Source: Maribacter sp. 1_MG-2023
GTDB taxonomy: Bacteria; Bacteroidota; Bacteroidia; Flavobacteriales; Flavobacteriaceae
Direction of reading: 5' to 3'
Assembly: GCF_030547005.1 (NCBI RefSeq)
Contig: NZ_JAUOPN010000002.1
Location: 310,001-374,000 of the forward strand
Length of the DNA stretch: 64,000 nt
Part shown: one piece after another, positions 62,447 to 64,000 of the stretch
How the letters are laid out: each line of letters opens with the position of its first letter
Position numbering within the stretch: position 1 is the stretch's first letter
Notes under the pieces: model-generated
The model's input: the letters and a program-made list of their open reading frames with translations, nothing else
Told to the model about the DNA's origin: nothing
The model's database searches: none
Made by a program: the position numbers and the translations under genes

Positions 62447-64000
62447 ATGAAAAAATTTTTAAAAAGAGCAGTACCATCCTTAGTTTTTTGCCTGATACCG
62501 TCAATTATATTTCTAGGATGCGTAGAAAAGGATATAGAATCTATAACCATAGACTCCTTAGAAATTGAAGAAAACGCCTTTTCGATCGAGACTGAAAGTC
62601 GAATAAAAACCCTAACTTATGATGAGATACCAAGTGTAATGAACGATTTAATGTCTAGAATAGGCAAAAGCTCTAAAAACATAAATACAGGCAAATTAAA
62701 ACATAATAATGTTGCAATCTTTCTTGAAGATATAAAAGAGATTGTAAACGAAGGTAGTAATAGAAATTACACCTTTGCGTTAGATGTAAAAGATTCGCCA
62801 AATTATATTTATAACCTAATAATGACCAAGGGCGAAGATGGTTCAATGCAAGATCCAGTTATAGTAGGTTATAAAATGAAGCCTAAAGATTTAAACACCT
62901 TTTTTGAAAACGGGGAAGATTATAATTATTTTATTACCGAGTATCGTTATTATAAATTTGATGCTTTTTTCGAGGATAGTAAATTCAATCGTGTTGGCAA
63001 ATCTGGAGATTGTGGTGGTGGCACCACTGGGGGTAATACAGGAGGTTCTTCACAAACTCCTCCAGGTGGCACGTTCAACCACAACTATGGTGGACATTCA
63101 GTAACAAATATTTTTAGTAACGATGCGGTCAATATACCCTATGGCTATACCTCAACCATAAGAACACAAAATGCTCAAGTGAATACGGTCAGTACGGCAG
63201 GTACTAGTGGTACTGTGCAAATAGCGACCACAGGCCCTACAGGTACATTGTTAAGTCATAATGTGCCAACGCAAACAGTTAGCGTTCAGGTCACCAGTGA
63301 AGGCAATGGCCCTTCTGGACCAGGAGATATCTGTTTGGTGGTGACCACTTTTGGTGACGGACATGTTACTATAGACAATATACCCTGCCAAGGAGCACAA
63401 CAAAAAACAAACAACACCTCTAAAAGCGGCGATTGTACAGGCCCAGACGGCACTTTCGCCATCAATACCGCTGCTAGGTCTATCGAAAAATTGGATTATC
63501 ACTTGCCAGGTGGGCTTAATGCCGGCCAGTTAAATTGGTTCAACGATAGTAATTTTCCCGAACGAAAATTTATGGCCCAAGATTTGGTATGGTTTCTTTT
63601 GGACAACAACAAATCTGAAGAATCAATTATTTTTGTTCTAATGGCTGTTGATGCGTTGGTTAATGGCGGAAGTGTAGATGTTGATGATAGGATAATTAGA
63701 GATAAAAGTTTCGTAAATTCAAAAGCCAATTGTGTTCTTGATATTTTACTAAAGCAAACAGGTTATTTTAAGGAAGTGATGGATGCCTTTACAAATAATA
63801 ATAGCGAATATAAATTGAAATTTACAACGGGCCCTGTTAGGGATGGTGCGGATGCACAAACTAGTACACCAGATGCAAATGGAATTATAACAATTACATT
63901 TAGGCCTGCTTCTGCTGAAGCTAAAGATTTGGAAATAGCCGGAATATTACTACATGAAGGAGTTCATGCTCAATTACAAAGAATAATTGCATCTGGTAAT
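62447..64000 (+). CDS. Large lipoprotein with HEGVH metallopeptidase motif (3' partial)
   Basis: The frame opens at ATG 62447 and is still open at the window end, giving 518 codons. The signal MKKFLKRAVPSLVFCLIPS ends in lipobox FLGC (Cys25). Residues 26-180 form an alpha/beta region, then a Gly/Thr-rich linker (GGGTTGGNTGGSSQTPPGG) leads to a beta-rich middle domain with four Cys and a helical part. Near the window end the sequence LLHEGVHAQL matches the HExxH zinc motif. Such cell-surface lipoproteins with terminal zinc-peptidase domains occur in Bacteroidota as possible contact toxins or processing enzymes. The true function is unknown because the end is missing. Confidence 0.8.
   Translation, partial: MKKFLKRAVPSLVFCLIPSIIFLGCVEKDIESITIDSLEIEENAFSIETESRIKTLTYDEIPSVMNDLMSRIGKSSKNINTGKLKHNNVAIFLEDIKEIVNEGSNRNYTFALDVKDSPNYIYNLIMTKGEDGSMQDPVIVGYKMKPKDLNTFFENGEDYNYFITEYRYYKFDAFFEDSKFNRVGKSGDCGGGTTGGNTGGSSQTPPGGTFNHNYGGHSVTNIFSNDAVNIPYGYTSTIRTQNAQVNTVSTAGTSGTVQIATTGPTGTLLSHNVPTQTVSVQVTSEGNGPSGPGDICLVVTTFGDGHVTIDNIPCQGAQQKTNNTSKSGDCTGPDGTFAINTAARSIEKLDYHLPGGLNAGQLNWFNDSNFPERKFMAQDLVWFLLDNNKSEESIIFVLMAVDALVNGGSVDVDDRIIRDKSFVNSKANCVLDILLKQTGYFKEVMDAFTNNNSEYKLKFTTGPVRDGADAQTSTPDANGIITITFRPASAEAKDLEIAGILLHEGVHAQLQRIIASGN

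Noticed and set aside
62904..63729. Short frames on both strands near the end
   Set aside because: They overlap in other frames the long lipoprotein gene, which is open from 62447 to 64000.
1..64000. CRISPR arrays, tRNA and rRNA genes, transposases, integrases
   Set aside because: I scanned the intergenic regions by eye on both strands and found no regular spacer arrays, no tRNA-like arm patterns and no transposase or integrase motifs.

Overview
The window is AT-rich and gene-dense. Everything points to a marine-type member of the Flavobacteriaceae (Bacteroidota). It has the gliding-motility lipoprotein GldH, a subtilase with a type IX secretion sorting tail, flavobacterial DUF families (DUF3078, DUF2480, DUF2721), a one-membrane-subunit succinate dehydrogenase, and many promoters with the Bacteroidota -7 element TAnnTTTG. 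I see no rRNA, tRNA, CRISPR array, transposase or integrase. The first and last genes run off the window.

Positions 1-8.7 kb are accessory in character. Single unrelated genes (a PLD-HTH protein, a small secreted protein, a pseudopilin-like membrane protein, a GNAT enzyme, a membrane LytTR regulator, a CPBP protease, a YHYH lipoprotein pair) are separated by unusually long spacers. Two spacers are copies of one ~390-bp repeat that stops exactly at a GTTA core directly before a new gene. A third spacer holds a shorter diverged copy. Imperfect hairpins resembling integron attC sites sit at or after the ends of the genes.

Positions 8.7-25.9 kb are mostly core genome: a PolB-like exonuclease, a DUF3124 lipoprotein, a T9SS subtilase, hflX, and the suf iron-sulphur cluster genes (sufA-B-C-D, then sufS-E-DUF59-DUF2480). 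A terminator and new promoters appear to divide the suf genes into at least two transcription units. A Tat-exported Gfo/Idh/MocA oxidoreductase and thiL follow. Just after thiL a two-gene module (AraC-type regulator plus membrane protein) is bracketed by a 151-bp duplication of the thiL 3' end, a clear insertion scar.

Positions 28-50.4 kb hold brnQ, xth with a 57-residue membrane protein not listed in usual ORF sets, an aminopeptidase P, two overlapping M28 peptidase lipoproteins, a large Asp-box beta-propeller protein, sdhCAB, a zinc-site-less Vsr-like endonuclease, an aminotransferase, a serine hydrolase and the CoA transferase scoAB. Positions 50.4-64 kb hold the ricT-like/gldH/PBP1A operon, trhO, recA, an ECF sigma factor next to a protein that seems to span both membranes (inner-membrane helix plus outer-membrane barrel, like the Dma anti-sigma factors of Bacteroides), plsC, trpS, and the start of a large lipoprotein with an HEGVH metallopeptidase motif.
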